Origin: Lycium barbarum
Taxonomy: Eukaryota > Streptophyta > Magnoliopsida > Solanales > Solanaceae
Assembly (NCBI RefSeq): GCF_019175385.1
Contig: NC_083346.1
Location: 119,043,771-119,107,770 of the forward strand
Reading direction: 5' to 3'
DNA: 64,000 nt
Below are positions 34,715-45,580 of the stretch, piece after piece (within the stretch, counting starts at the first letter, position 1; each line of letters starts with the position of its first letter). The notes beneath the pieces were generated by a model, which made no database searches, had not been told where the DNA came from, and saw only the letters and a list, made by a program, of their open reading frames with translations. The translations under genes were made by a program, and so were the position numbers.

Positions 34715-35756
34715 GAAAGGCTACATTTCTGGAGAATAAGATTTTCTTAGTGCTGAGGTCCATGATTTTATAGCTTTTCTTTCCAGTGGGATAACCAAGA
34801 AAAATCCCTTTAATAGCTCTAGGTTCTAATTTCGATCTATGACTTGGAAGAGTTGAAACATAGCATAAACAACCAAAAGTTCTTGGAAACTCATAGGATG
34901 GTGGCTGATTATATAAGATTTCATATGGAGTTTTGAACTGTAGGACACTAGAAGGGAATCTGTTTATTAAGCTAGTAGCAGTGAGGAGACAATCTCCCCA
35001 AAAAGAAACAGGAACTTTTGATTGATACATTAAAGCTCTACAAGTTTCAAGAAGATGTCGATGCTTTCTTTCTACAATTCCATTTTGTTGAGGTGTTCCT
35101 ACACATGAAGTCTGATGTAAAATCCCTTGAGTTTTAAAAAATTCAGAGGTGCTATGACTGCTTCCTAATTCTAAGGCATTATCAGACCTAATAATTTTAA
35201 CTTGAGTATTGAACTGTCTTTCTACCATTTTGAGGAAGGTTTTAAGAATGAAGAAAGCATTGCTTTTGGTAGTCAATAAGTAGGTCCAAGTTCCTCTACT
35301 ATAATCATCTACAATGGTCAAGAAGTACTTAAATCCATCATAAGTAGTTGTTTTATAGGGTCCCCATGTGTCAATGTGAATGAGTTCAAAAATGGATTTG
35401 GTTTTGATAGAACTTAATTTAAAAGGCAATCTTGCTTGTCTTGCTAAAGGGCAAATATCACAAGGAAGTTCAGAATGACAATGAATAAAAGCAGAAACTG
35501 ACTTGATATTTTTCATTGATGAATAGGGTAAGTGACCCAATCTCTTGTGCCATAGAGTTACATCAACTTGCTTGGCCATTACTGAATTGGAAAAAGGTAA
35601 ACTAACATCTTTCTTAGGAAATGGATTAACAGAATTAAAAGTAGGAACAACATCATTTTTTCTTGAAACTTGGAAAACTAAGAAAGCTATGTTGTTGATG
35701 GCTAGACTTAGTGCTAGCAGATTTGAGTAAATAGAGACCTCCATGACATTCACCAA
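34665..35756 (-). pseudogene. Copia GAG-pre-integrase and integrase
   Basis: From about 35640 down it shows the His-Cys domain (WHKRLGH ... CDICPLARQARLPF). The integrase core follows with HIDTWGP, RSDNALELG and QQNGIVERKHRHLLE, i.e. the three catalytic acidic residues. The C-terminal part has FPRTFGCLCYVS and KGIFLGYPTGKKSYKI. The tryptophan of HIDTWGP, lost in the other copia copy, is intact here. This frame is shifted by one base relative to gag-protease; the frames overlap at 35756-35653. Confidence 0.85.
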
Positions 35757-37281
35757 GAACCTGAGGCCTCTTCATGGAAGGGGCCTGAAAGACACAATTT
35801 GTGGAAGAGAACATTAGATGACATTTATATTGCTGACAGAGTCTGTTAACAGACAGCAGATTATAATTAAAGTCAGGAACTAGAAGCACATTTTCTAGAA
35901 CAAGGTCTGGTAAAACTTTGATACTCCCTTTGTGAGTGACCATTACCTTTTGTGAATTTGGTAGATTAACACTTAAAGGTGTAAGAAAGGGAGTCAGATT
36001 AAAGAAAATTGAGGTGTCAAAAGCCATATGTTGGGTTGCCCCTGAGTCAATGATCCAGGAATTGAATTTAATATGAGCAAAACAAGATAGGATATGGTGT
36101 AGAGGATTAGTTATACCAGAGCACACTACACTGTTGGCAACAGCTTCTGCATCTGAACTTGTAGGACCTGATTGGCTAACTTTAACCTGTTGCAAAAGAT
36201 GAACCAATTGACTGAACTGCTCCTGTGAAAATTGTTGATTGTTCCCTGCATAGTCATTGTGTTTCTCTTCAGCAAACACTGCATTACTGTGTGCCAAAGT
36301 CTGATTTCTTCTTGTCTTTGTGAATTTAAAATCTGCAGGGAAACCGACAATCCTATAACACTTGTCTATACTATGACCAGGTTTCTTGCAGTGTAAGCAA
36401 ATCAGGTTATTCTTTCTTGTATCAAACTTCCCTTTCCCTTTTTGATCATAGTTTCCATGTTTCTGGTTATGCTGATCATAATTAGAAAATTTTGGAATAG
36501 GCTGATCATAGGGTGTATATTTGTGTTGGTTTATTGCCAAAAAAGAAGATGATTCACCAGGGTGCTGTTGATTTACATAAACCTCCCTTTGTTTTTCATC
36601 TTGAATTAAAATAGAATAGGCCACATTCACATTAGGGAGAGGTGAGATAATCAACATATTTCCTCTAACTGATGCATATGAATCATTTAGACCCATCAAA
36701 AAATGCATAAGTCTCTCATCTTGTATAGATTTGGTCAGTTTGTCCTTTCCTCCACAGCTACAATTACACCCACAGTTTATGTCAGCATTAAGAGTGTCTA
36801 GTTCATCCCAAAGTTTCTTCAACTTGGTAAAATATGTTGCTATATCATTAGATCCCTGAACTAAATCACTTAGTTCCTTTTGGAGATGGTATAACTTAGC
36901 CCCATTTGATTGACCAAACCTTTCCTCAAGGTCTGTCCATAAAGCTTTAGCAGTTTTTGAGTATATGACACTATCAGAAATTTCTTTTGAAAGTGAATTT
37001 AGGAGCCAAGACAACACCATGTCATTACACCTGCTCCACAATTTGTGATCTGTGGAATCAATAACAGGTTCTTTACATGTGCCATCTATAAAACGTATTT
37101 TATTTTTGGCTGATAAAGCAATGAGAACTGACCTACGCCAGCCTCCATACCCTTTGCCATCAAAGGTGGAATTCACCAGATTCATACCAGGGAAATCTGA
37201 TGAATGAAGATAATAGAGGTGACTGGAATCCATTAACTTGGATTCAGCCACCTTAGCTACCTCAGTTGATTCATCACTCAT
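35653..37281 (-). CDS. Copia gag and protease, 542 aa
   Basis: It starts at ATG 37281. The gag region carries FDGKGYGGWRRSVLIALSAK, then a Cys-rich CGCNCSCGGK, the CCHC zinc knuckle CLHCKKPGHSIDKCYRIVG, and the protease motif WIIDSGATQHMAF. It ends in FPSFKKK at an A-run that abuts the shifted integrase frame. Gag coats the particle RNA and the protease cleaves the polyprotein. The frame itself is undamaged. Confidence 0.85.
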   Translation of the reverse strand: MSDESTEVAKVAESKLMDSSHLYYLHSSDFPGMNLVNSTFDGKGYGGWRRSVLIALSAKNKIRFIDGTCKEPVIDSTDHKLWSRCNDMVLSWLLNSLSKEISDSVIYSKTAKALWTDLEERFGQSNGAKLYHLQKELSDLVQGSNDIATYFTKLKKLWDELDTLNADINCGCNCSCGGKDKLTKSIQDERLMHFLMGLNDSYASVRGNMLIISPLPNVNVAYSILIQDEKQREVYVNQQHPGESSSFLAINQHKYTPYDQPIPKFSNYDQHNQKHGNYDQKGKGKFDTRKNNLICLHCKKPGHSIDKCYRIVGFPADFKFTKTRRNQTLAHSNAVFAEEKHNDYAGNNQQFSQEQFSQLVHLLQQVKVSQSGPTSSDAEAVANSVVCSGITNPLHHILSCFAHIKFNSWIIDSGATQHMAFDTSIFFNLTPFLTPLSVNLPNSQKVMVTHKGSIKVLPDLVLENVLLVPDFNYNLLSVNRLCQQYKCHLMFSSTNCVFQAPSMKRPQVLGECHGGLYLLKSASTKSSHQQHSFLSFPSFKKK

Positions 37282-37399
37282 GATGGAATAAGAATAAAAA
37301 AGGGTCTTAGCAGAAAATTAAAATTCGAGAAAGAAAAAAAAAATGAAACTGTGAACAAAACAGTGAAGAGAAGATCTGGAAATTAGCAGGATGTTTATC

Positions 37400-37414
37400 C
37401 CTGCTCTGATACCA
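37400..37414 (-). other. Copia primer-binding site
   Basis: TGGTATCAGAGCAGG on the minus strand lies immediately inside the LTR end. It matches the 3' end of initiator tRNA-Met, the primer of many plant copia elements. Confidence 0.85.
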
Positions 37415-37786
37415 TGTTAAAAATGAAACAATAAAATGAAGCAGCTGGAAATTTTCTCTCTGTCTTTTTCATTACACAGTGCACATTTATATACATAGCA
37501 AAAAGGAATCTACTTTAACAAACTTGTACAACCTAACCTATCAAACTTTGCCACCTGTACAATATTATTCCCTATACAATGTGACTAAAATAAAATGCAA
37601 AACTGAAAATAATTTATGTCTAATTTTTAATCCCTATTTCTTTATATGTTGACAGTGGTCCCTTTTTGCCCATTTCATCTTGTCTTTTGCCCATTTCATC
37701 TTGTCTCCTGTTTTGCGTATCATTTTGCCCATTTCATCTTGTCTTTTGCCCATTTCATCTTGTCCCCTGTTTTGTGTATTCCAACA
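37415..37786 (-). repeat. Copia 5' LTR, 372 bp, with tandem repeats in U3
   Basis: On the minus strand it begins TGTTGGAATAC and ends TTTTTAACA, next to the primer-binding site. Four copies of TTGCCCATTTCATCTTGTC lie at about 37667-37765, near the U3 start. A TATA-like ATGTATATAAATG lies near 37490. The repeated units may be enhancer motifs. Confidence 0.85.
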
Positions 37787-38443
37787 TCCATTGATGTCTT
37801 TCTTGATTTTGTAAGTGAACACTTACTTTGAACCAAAATAAAAAGACTAAGCGGACACTTATTTTGAATTGGAGAGAATAATTTATAACCAAAAACAAAT
37901 AACTATTGATTAGTTTAAACTACTAAATTTCTTAAATTTTGTGTCCCGCTAAATAGTAACTGCAAAAAATAAAACTAAAAATAAAAATAAAAAAAATTAG
38001 CCCAACCATGGCGGATGGGCACCTATAGGTGTGCCATGAATTCACGATTTCTCAATTGAAATGCTAACGCACCCATGGTGAGCGTGCATATATCTTCATC
38101 TAAATTCATGCCTGACACACCCATGTTGGGTGTCATTTTATGATACCACATTGTGGTGACGGCTAGCGGGACACGTTTACTAAAGTAAAGGCAATTGTTT
38201 TATAGCTAACCGGTGTGGTAAATTTATAAGCAGTATCTATTTCAAGTTTATTTATTTAATAAAAGAGCAATAAACCTATTGAAGTAGTCATTAATGGTTA
38301 AATACGTTATTTCTATCCTACCATGCCGGGGATTGCTGCTACAGTTTCTAACATCATTGCACGACAACCATATCTCCTTTGGATCACATTAGAATCGATA
38401 GATATAGTAAAATCTATATAGATGATCTCAACTTATTATGAAT

Positions 38444-38925
38444 TGAGATCACTTTTTCTTTTTTTCTTCAACTTGTCTTTGGTGTGGCCGGTTATTCAAC
38501 TCATTTTTAATTGGGGGAGGGGGGGGGGGGGGGGGGGTTGGACGAACACTTACCAATTTTATCCATTTTGTAGCACTATATGTACCTTAGACACAATTCT
38601 CCTTGAAAAATAACAAATATGAGCGAGTTTAATTTTATATAAACCGGTGTTAGGAACTTTTACACCAAGTCATCTTTACCTGTTTTAGCTATTAACTTGT
38701 CTTACTTTCTAGAGTATTACCACATTTTAATTAAGAAGTCTTATTTGTAAATATCCTTTAGATGACTTAATGATATAAAATTTCCTTATGTGACGTGTAT
38801 ATAGTTTAAACTCAATATAATTAGCTTAACTTGCAGTCCAAAGTAACACTTTTTTTCTTCTTCTTTCAATTCCTCTAATCCAACTAAACTAGATAAATGG
38901 TAGCGAGGAGTTCTGAATCTTCAGA
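38444..38925. other. 482-bp segment private to block B
   Basis: It is absent from block A at 22118, where GTTATGAAT runs straight into CTTCGGACAT. It is flanked by TGAAT on both sides, so it is either an insertion with a 5-bp target duplication or a deletion in A across a short repeat. It contains a 19-base G run (38519-38537). No coding region. It lacks clear TG...CA ends. Confidence 0.6.
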
Positions 38926-39187
38926 CATAAACTGGAAAATTCTTGCAACTTTAACAAACATAAGAAATCACATTAAAGGGATATAATTCAAGCAAAACAT
39001 AACTAAAATTTCGACTCAACAGCTCAACTACAACAATAAAACACTAATGGCAAACAAAAGAAGACGAACGAAGTGGGATAGCAATTAGGAAAGACCAAGA
39101 GATTGGCTCTCGTTTTATTTTTTTTGAAGAATCGGAGTGACAAAATGCTGAATTCGTGGATCGTGGAAGCACGGGGCAGGCTCTAGC

Positions 39188-39571
39188 TTATTTGCTGAAT
39201 GAGTATTGTTCATACCTCATCGAACAATCAACGAATTCGACTTGAGCTCCAATGCTTCTCTCACAAGTACTCAACAAAAATGATTTTGCAGTACTTAGAC
39301 AAAGGGCACAGGCTGAAAGTTCTAAAATGGGGTTGCAAGTAACATGGCCAAAAGCTATGCCATTGTTTGCATAGTAATCATAACCTTTATTTGGAGTCAC
39401 ATGTTGTAAATTTTCAAGCACATAAGCCAAGCTTTTTGCAAATGGACCCTTCTCATCATACTTATTGCTATTGCATGTATATTGGTTCACTTCATTGGTA
39501 TTTGGTTCACTTCTCACAGTGCTACTAAACCAAAACATTCCAATTATAAGGAATGTGGTTAGCACTCTCAT
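39188..39571 (-). CDS. Secreted single Gnk2-domain protein (ginkbilobin-like), 127 aa
   Basis: This is an intact intronless twin of 22392-22775. ATG 39571 is the conserved start; an in-frame ATG five codons upstream (39586) would add MFILR and is ATT in the twin, so the shorter form is preferred. It has a signal peptide through VRS, six Cys, the C-X8-C-X2-C signature CNPILELSACALC and the end DCSMRYEQYSFSK. It differs from its twin at a handful of residues (Tyr for His and Thr for Ile before the first Cys, Ser for Gly after it, Lys for Asn, Leu for Pro in the signature, Ser for Asn, Ile for Val). It is divergent from 42377. Secretion is clear; the defence role is inferred. Confidence 0.92.
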   Translation of the reverse strand: MRVLTTFLIIGMFWFSSTVRSEPNTNEVNQYTCNSNKYDEKGPFAKSLAYVLENLQHVTPNKGYDYYANNGIAFGHVTCNPILELSACALCLSTAKSFLLSTCERSIGAQVEFVDCSMRYEQYSFSK

Positions 39572-39674
39572 TCTCAAAATAAACATATCCTTAGCTAGCC
39601 TCTCTAGTTTTGTATCTTCCTATCTTCTACTAGTATTTCTTTTGTGTTGCAAATTTGAGTTTCACATGTTCTTG

Positions 39675-39682
39675 CTTAAATA
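39675..39682 (-). promoter_or_regulatory. TATA box of the 39188-39571 Gnk2 gene
   Basis: TATTTAAG on the minus strand, about 104 bp upstream of the ATG. It has one change from the TATTTAAA of its twin. Confidence 0.55.
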
Positions 39683-39683
39683 G

Positions 39684-40299
39684 ATTTGGCCATCCATTGG
39701 TTTCTCCCATCAATGAAAATAAGATATTCCATGACTTTGGTCTAATTGGCTTGTTTATATTTTTATTAAATATTCCTAAGAAAAGATAATAGTTCATTCA
39801 CTTCAGCGAGCGACATTATTTCCTTAGTGGTCTGTTCATGATGTAATTTTATATTCGGATGTGATTTAACTTTAAACTCCAATTTTACTCTTGATTAGTT
39901 TTTATAGCCACATGCACAAATATTATAGCATGTTTAACTTAAGACCTTAAGGTTTAAATGTCTTTCCGTTCTTTCTTAAACTCCATACAGAGTAACACTA
40001 TGTCACTTATAATGGAACTATTAAGACGGTGCGTACTTACTCATACATGGTGTTTACATCAAATCAATAAATGCAAGATAAATGTCTTCCCTATATACCA
40101 AAACATGGCTTTCTCCGACGAAGATAATTCCAATGATGGATACAGTTACTTTGAGAGAAGATTAGAGAACAAAGAGACAAAAAAATGAAAAAGAAGTGAA
40201 CAAGAACAAGAGTTACCAACTTCGGCCCTGAAAAAAACTTCAAAGAGCAATATTTACTAAATCCATGTTGTTGGAATTTAGTGCATGTATTGGATCTAG
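39684..40299. other. Intergenic between divergent Gnk2 genes, block B left part
   Basis: Near-identical to 22888-23500. No gene. Confidence 0.7.
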
Positions 40300-40560
40300 A
40301 GCCCGTTTGGATTGGCTTATAAGTTGGCTTATAAGCTGTTTTCAGCTTTTTTGAGTGTTTGGCTGGCCAGCTTAAAGTCATTTTATGCTTAAAATAAGCT
40401 CAAAAAAATAATTGAACCCATTTGACTTAGTTTATCTAAAGCAGCTTATAAGCTGAAAACAGCTTATAAGCCAAAAAAAATAAGTTGGACTACCCCAACT
40501 TATTTTTTTCAGCTTATAAGCTGCAAACAGCTTTAAGCTGTAAGCCAATCCAAACGGGCT
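40300..40560. mobile_element. TIR MITE, 261 bp, private to block B
   Basis: The ends AGCCCGTTTGGATTGGCTTA and its complement (GCCAATCCAAACGGGCT) are inverted, with CAGCTTATAAGC-type inverted motifs inside. The empty site in block A (near 23500, GGATCTAGTCTAC) confirms a recent insertion. The flanks share CTAG; the superfamily is not certain. Confidence 0.85.
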
Positions 40561-40642
40561 CCTAGTGTACTAATGTAAAGAGAATTGAAGTTTTCTCATT
40601 TCTCTCAAATTTGACTTAAAGGGGTTTTGGTCCAGACCCACT

Positions 40643-40665
40643 CCCCCCCCCCCCCCCCCCCCCCC
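40643..40665. repeat. Poly-C tract of 23 bases
   Basis: It corresponds to a 12-base run at 23575 in block A. Confidence 0.9.
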
Positions 40666-42258
40666 GGGAAAAAAATGTTTTCTGTATTTTGTTCTTGGTT
40701 TTAACAAACTCCACCACCATGGGGTGGCCTTATTTAAAAAACAAATGGCTATCATATAAACATTCATCGCTTAATCCTAGTTAAGTTAAATGTATTTTTA
40801 CTTTAAATTTTAACTAATAAGGTTAAATGCTTGGTTTGATTTAAATACTGAGCACGAAAGTAATATTTTTGTTTTTGCGATACTGCATGTATCTTAATTT
40901 CGTATTGATCGTCCATTTATGGCATGATATTTCTTCTATTTTGAATTATGTATTATCGGGAGAGAAAGTGGAGAAGGTTGTCTTTTCTTCTGTCAAAATT
41001 TGAAGAATTTGTGAATTTGATGTTTCTTTTATTCTTTCTCATATTTTTTTGAATATAGAAAATTTAGGTATTACATTTATTAATTCGAAGAATTGGTATG
41101 TGGAACTTTTTCCTTGTGAAGATCGAAAATGGGAATCTTTTTCTACTTTTTAATTTATACCCACGCACTCCCTATTCACGACTTTGTCTTATTGTTATAA
41201 AGTGATGTAAATATTGTGACTGCCATTCCAATAAAGCTAAACTTTTCAATTATGCCCCTATCCCGTTAACGGACCTCCAGATCTCCTTAAAAAAAACTTA
41301 TATATTTATTAAAAGGATAAATTTTAATAATGTACAATCTAGCATATAAAATTACATTTGCATAGCTATATTTTTAAATTACACCCCGCATAGCCACTTT
41401 TTCACAATATACAACAATATATAACTTTATACACATCTGGAGTAGACAGTGTATCACTCTTGTATAAAAGTGTATAATAATGTATAAGAGGTGTTTATAT
41501 CCAAGAATATTCAATTATATACAACAATATATAACATTTTTTCAATTGTATTATCACTTCTGTTATATCCAAAGTACCCCAGAATGTAATCACATTTACA
41601 GACTTTTGAAGTGAGGGTACAAATTATTTTTTCTAAATAGTCATAGAGGGTTATTTTTACACCTTAGAAATCCGTATTCAAATCTCAACAGAGACAGAAA
41701 AAAAAAAAAAAAAAAAAAAAAGGGTGATTGCTTTGTGTAGTTTTTGGAAGAAAGAGTTATTCGATATTTGTATTGGCTGAAGGTAGTAGGTACTTATAAA
41801 ATAGCTGAGTTGCGCACAAATTGACATTTTCAACAAGGATGGATGAAAATCGCTGAAGTGACTACTGCATTAATTCACAATTTCACAAAATTATTTGATG
41901 TAGGACTTAATTCACCGCTCTAATCATTTATTTCAAAAAAAAAACTTCAGTTTCCTCGTCCGATTTAACAATCAAAATTAAAAAGTTAACTCTCAAAATT
42001 TAAATGGCAATACTTGCTCGGGCTTTATTACTGGGACACGAAAAAGGACATATATCAAGGAATATCCATGCGAAGAGAGGAGAGGAATATCCATGCATGT
42101 ATATACACACTGCTCTTTTGCCGGCGGATTACATAATAGCCGTAGGTGTTAAAAAAAAAAAAGCATATCATGTATCCTAACAAAACAAGTTAGTAAATTA
42201 GACCAAAATATGGAATACTTGGTTTTCATTGGTGAAGAAATCAATGGATGGTTAGATC
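40666..42258. other. Upstream region of the 42377 Gnk2 gene
   Basis: Near-identical to 23587-25393 without the hAT MITE. It includes a 24-base A run (41698-41721), shorter in block A, and the GGAATATCCATG doublet at 42060-42095. No gene. Confidence 0.65.
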
Positions 42259-42266
42259 TATTTAAA
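42259..42266 (+). promoter_or_regulatory. TATA box of the 42377 Gnk2 gene
   Basis: TATTTAAA 118 bp upstream of the ATG, in the same context as at 25394. Confidence 0.65.
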
Positions 42267-42376
42267 CAAGGACTATATGAGAAACTCAAATTTGTAACAC
42301 AAAACAAGGAGAAGATTATAAAAAGATTTTTTTTTTTTAAATTAATAGAGAGAGCACCACTGATAGTATTTTTGAG

Positions 42377-42769
42377 ATGAAAGTATTAACCACATTATTT
42401 ATTGTTATCTTGGGGTTTAATTGCTTTGTGAGAAGTGAATTTCCAGAGTCCAAATTATTGGACCATATATGCAATGGTGATACGTATGACAAAAATGGTC
42501 CATTTGCAAAAAGCTTGTATTATGTTCTTGTATCGTTAACAAATGAGACTCCACGTCAAGGTTATGATTACTATGTAATATCTCCTTATCCTAATGATGC
42601 TATAGCTTATGGTCATGCTACGTGTAGTTCAAATGTAGCATATTCAGATTGTGATACTTGTGTAAAACTTTCAAGGTCATTCTTGATGACTACTTGTGAT
42701 GGTAGTATTGGAGGTCAAGTCGAATTTGTTGATTGCTCAATGAGATATGAACAGTACTCATTCAACTAA
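42377..42769 (+). CDS. Secreted single Gnk2-domain protein (ginkbilobin-like), 130 aa
   Basis: This is an intact intronless twin of 25512-25904. It has the signal peptide MKVLTTLFIVILGFNCFVRS and six Cys with the signature CSSNVAYSDCDTC. It ends CSMRYEQYSFN, where the twin has Ser. Relative to the twin it carries SKLLDHICNGD, ISPYPND and KLSRSF. Changes cluster on both sides of conserved Cys, none of which is lost. The upstream promoter is the same to well beyond 1 kb, so expression is probably similar. A duplicated gene tail lies downstream at 42822. The function as a mannose-binding antifungal protein is by family analogy. Confidence 0.92.
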   Translation: MKVLTTLFIVILGFNCFVRSEFPESKLLDHICNGDTYDKNGPFAKSLYYVLVSLTNETPRQGYDYYVISPYPNDAIAYGHATCSSNVAYSDCDTCVKLSRSFLMTTCDGSIGGQVEFVDCSMRYEQYSFN

Positions 42770-42821
42770 TAAATTAGAGCCTACTGTTGTTCTCACGATT
42801 CACTGAGATTTGGTCTTTTGT

Positions 42822-42875
42822 TGCTCGAGAGGGTACGAATAGTACACGTTGATCAGCTAATAAACTAGAGCCTAC
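42822..42875 (+). repeat. Duplicated tail of the Gnk2 gene in its 3' flank
   Basis: TTGCTCGAGAGGGTACGAAT...CAGCTAATAAACTAGAGCC is the block B counterpart of 25957-26010. Confidence 0.8.
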
Positions 42876-43507
42876 TCTTTGTTGCTCCACTGAGATTCAA
42901 CGCTTTGTTGCTTGTTGGTCCTTTTTTTTTTTTTTTCCTCTTTTCATTCATCGAGCTCTTCTTGTGTGGACATTGTTTTACGGTTGTGATGGTGTTGTTG
43001 AGTTCCATGTCGTGGTTGACACTTGATCTCGTTGATGTGATTTTGTAATATTTATTTAAGTTGCAAATGTAATTTCCACAGCACTGAGCTTAATTTCTTA
43101 AGGGAAGAAAATTATCCATTTCAATGAATACCAATTCTTTGAATTAATTTAATGCTTTTCTCATGAAGTTGGAATGTACTATATATTGATCATCAAATCA
43201 GGATTAATGTGTTTTTGTTCGAACTAGAATTTAGTTGCTCCATTAATTTGCAACGGATTTTTGCACAATGAAACCTTTTCTCTTTTCGAATAGAGTTGGT
43301 CCCCTCTCTTGATCAACAAGTTTAAGACTGAGGCGTAATTGATTAATGGTGATTTTTTTTTTTTTTTTGGGTAACTAACATGTTTTATTAATCACCAAGT
43401 GTGTCAATTACAGCTCCATAGCATAGCCAAACACAACTAACTATCTGATTTACCACTGTCTACATACAAAACACATACAAACGCCTATTGTTGAGACTAT
43501 TACTCCC

Positions 43508-44071
43508 TCAGAATGTGTAGCTCTGCATAAGAGATTGGAGGCTAGGAGTTGCTCGCATATTACAGATGTAGGCTATTTCGCAGGCAACCCTTTCTACTTC
43601 ACGTCTTCGCTGTTCAAAAATTCTCATATTCCTTTCGGTCCATATTGAATTCATCACCTCAGCACACACCATGCAAAATATTCCAGCTTGCTGTGACTTC
43701 CCTTTCCCTCGTTTGATCATCCATTCCAGATGTTGTAGCCATGTTTGCGAACTGAGCTGCGGCTGTTGTATCCATGCTAGTACTCTGATCCAGAGATGCT
43801 GCATATACGTACATTTCACAAACATGTGCTCCATGTCTTCATTATAGGTTTTACACAGCACACATACTGGATCAAAGTTCAGTCCCCAGCTGAGCAGTCT
43901 ATTAATTGTCAACAATCTTCCATGAAGACAGAGCCACAAGATAAAAACAGATTTGGGTCGGGCAGCATTATGGAACATTAAGCATTTCCAATTCACTCTC
44001 TCATGGTTATTCAGTAGTTGTCGATAAATGCTTCTGATCATGCTCTTGCCAGGCTGCGTCCTAGTGTTCAC
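43508..44071 (-). pseudogene. LINE zf-RVT domain, C-terminal part of ORF2
   Basis: The domain reads WKCLMFHNAARPKSVFILWL...GRLLTINRLLSWG...CVLCKTYNEDMEHMFVKCTY, the zinc-binding region (PF13966-type) that follows reverse transcriptase in plant L1 elements. Cys and His ligands are visible (CVLC ... HMF..C). It is separated from the RT frame by stops. Confidence 0.8.
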
Positions 44072-44218
44072 TTGTTCGAGTTTTTTCTAAGTTCCAATAA
44101 GTTGCCTCACCATCCAACTTGCTTGGCCAGGTATGGGAAGAGTGGCCAGGTTCTGATCTTTGATGTAAAATGCATGAATCCATTTTATCCAGAGTCTGTC
44201 TTGCTTAATCGCTAGGTC

Positions 44219-44786
44219 CTAACAAAGTTTAGCTATAGCCGCTTGGTTCCACACCTGAAGATTTATGAGATTGAGACCCCCCGAAGCCTTAAGACAGCAG
44301 ACTCTATCCCATGCTACAAGCGCTTTTTTTGTGATTGTGTTGACCCCGGACCAAACATAGCTCCTACAATATGCTTTGATGGCTTTGCTTACCTTAGCAG
44401 GCAAGATGAAGAGTTGTGCCCAGTACGATTGTATGCCAAATAACAAACTTTGTACTAGTTGAACTCTCCCTGCATAAGATAGTTTCTTAGCAGTCCAACA
44501 GGATACTCTTTTAACAATTTTCTCAATCAGTGGCTGCCATTGAATTAGAGTAAGTTTCTTTGTAGATAACAGTATACCAAGATAGAATTAGAGTAAGTTT
44601 CTTTGTAGATAACAGTATACCAAGATACTTGAAGGGTAAATCTCCACATGAATATCCCAGATGTTGTAGGATTCTATCCTTCTCACTTTGCTCAACCCCA
44701 CCGAAATACACTGAACTCTTGCTCAAATTTGCTTGCAGTCCTGATGCCCGAGAAAACAGCAAGAAGAATTTATGTAGGGCAGTCAC
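44219..44786 (-). pseudogene. LINE ORF2, region after reverse transcriptase
   Basis: Two broken frames (44219-44446 and 44523-44786) carry FFLLFSRASGLQANLSKSSV, LPFKYLGILLS and CRSYVWSG, typical of the thumb and connection segments of plant LINE ORF2. A 43-bp tandem duplication at about 44543-44628 breaks the frame here. Confidence 0.75.
44543..44628. repeat. 43-bp tandem duplication inside the LINE
   Basis: GAATTAGAGTAAGTTTCTTT...CAGTATACCAAGATA occurs twice head to tail. It is private damage of this LINE copy. Confidence 0.9.
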
Positions 44787-44791
44787 GGAAG

Positions 44792-45424
44792 CTAGGTCCC
44801 CTTTGGAAAAAGCAATAGATCGTCCGCAAAACTAAGGTGAGTGATTCCTAATTTTGAGCATCGCGGATGGTATTTAAAGGACTTGTCTATTTTCAAGTTG
44901 TTCAGGCTTCTACTTAAGTATTCCATGACAATGGCAAACAAGAAAGGGGAGATCGGATCACCTTGTCGCAACCCCTTTGCTGCATTAAATGGTTCAGTAG
45001 GTGACCCATTTACCAGGATAGTATAGTTGACAATAGTTACACATTGCATTAACCAACCTTTTAATTTTGCAGGAAATTCCAACTCCTCCAGAATTTGTTC
45101 TAGGTATGCCCACTCAATTGAATCATACGCTTTTTGTAAATCGATCTTGATCATGCATCTAGCAGAGATATCTTTCCTAGAATAGGCTTTCACTAATTCG
45201 TGAGCCAGTAAGATGTTGTCAGAAATCCTCCTACCTGGTATAAACCCCGATTGAGCCTCACAAATTAGGAAAGGCATAATCTTCTGCATCCTTGATGCCA
45301 ATATCTTAGCGATGATTTTGTATAAAATGGTACAACACGCAATAGGCCGAAAGTCCTTGACAGTCTCAGGGATCGGGGTTTTAGGCACCAACGTGATAGT
45401 AGTACAGTTTATGGATTTGTACAT
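44792..45424 (-). pseudogene. LINE reverse transcriptase domain
   Basis: The RVT_1 blocks appear in order: FRPIACCTILYKIIAKILAS, SGFIPGRRISDNILLAHELV, MIKIDLQKAYDSIEWAYLEQ, GLRQGDPISPFLFAIVMEYL and HLSFADDLLLF, with the catalytic FADD and the upstream IDLQKAYD Asp. This is the L1-clade pattern. The best preserved part of the element, but isolated by stops on both sides. Confidence 0.9.
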
Positions 45425-45580
45425 TGACCCAGAGCTAAAGAAATCCTTGACTGCTGCACATATATCATTTTTGATAACATCCCAAGCTTTCTTGAAAAAA
45501 TAGGCCGAATACCCATCTATGCCAGGGGATTTTTCATCATCAATATATTTAAGCCCCTTCCAAATTTCCTGATCTTTGAT

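Larger units (their letters stand above)
34154..37786 (-). mobile_element. Ty1/copia element with one LTR, 3'-truncated
   Basis: On the minus strand: LTR 37786-37415, primer-binding site, gag, protease, integrase, then the start of reverse transcriptase, which is cut off near 34228. No 3' LTR, polypurine tract or RNase H is visible. Same family as 12238-14735. It is inserted in the Stowaway-like MITE at the left edge of block B, and only the right part of that MITE remains. Confidence 0.9.
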
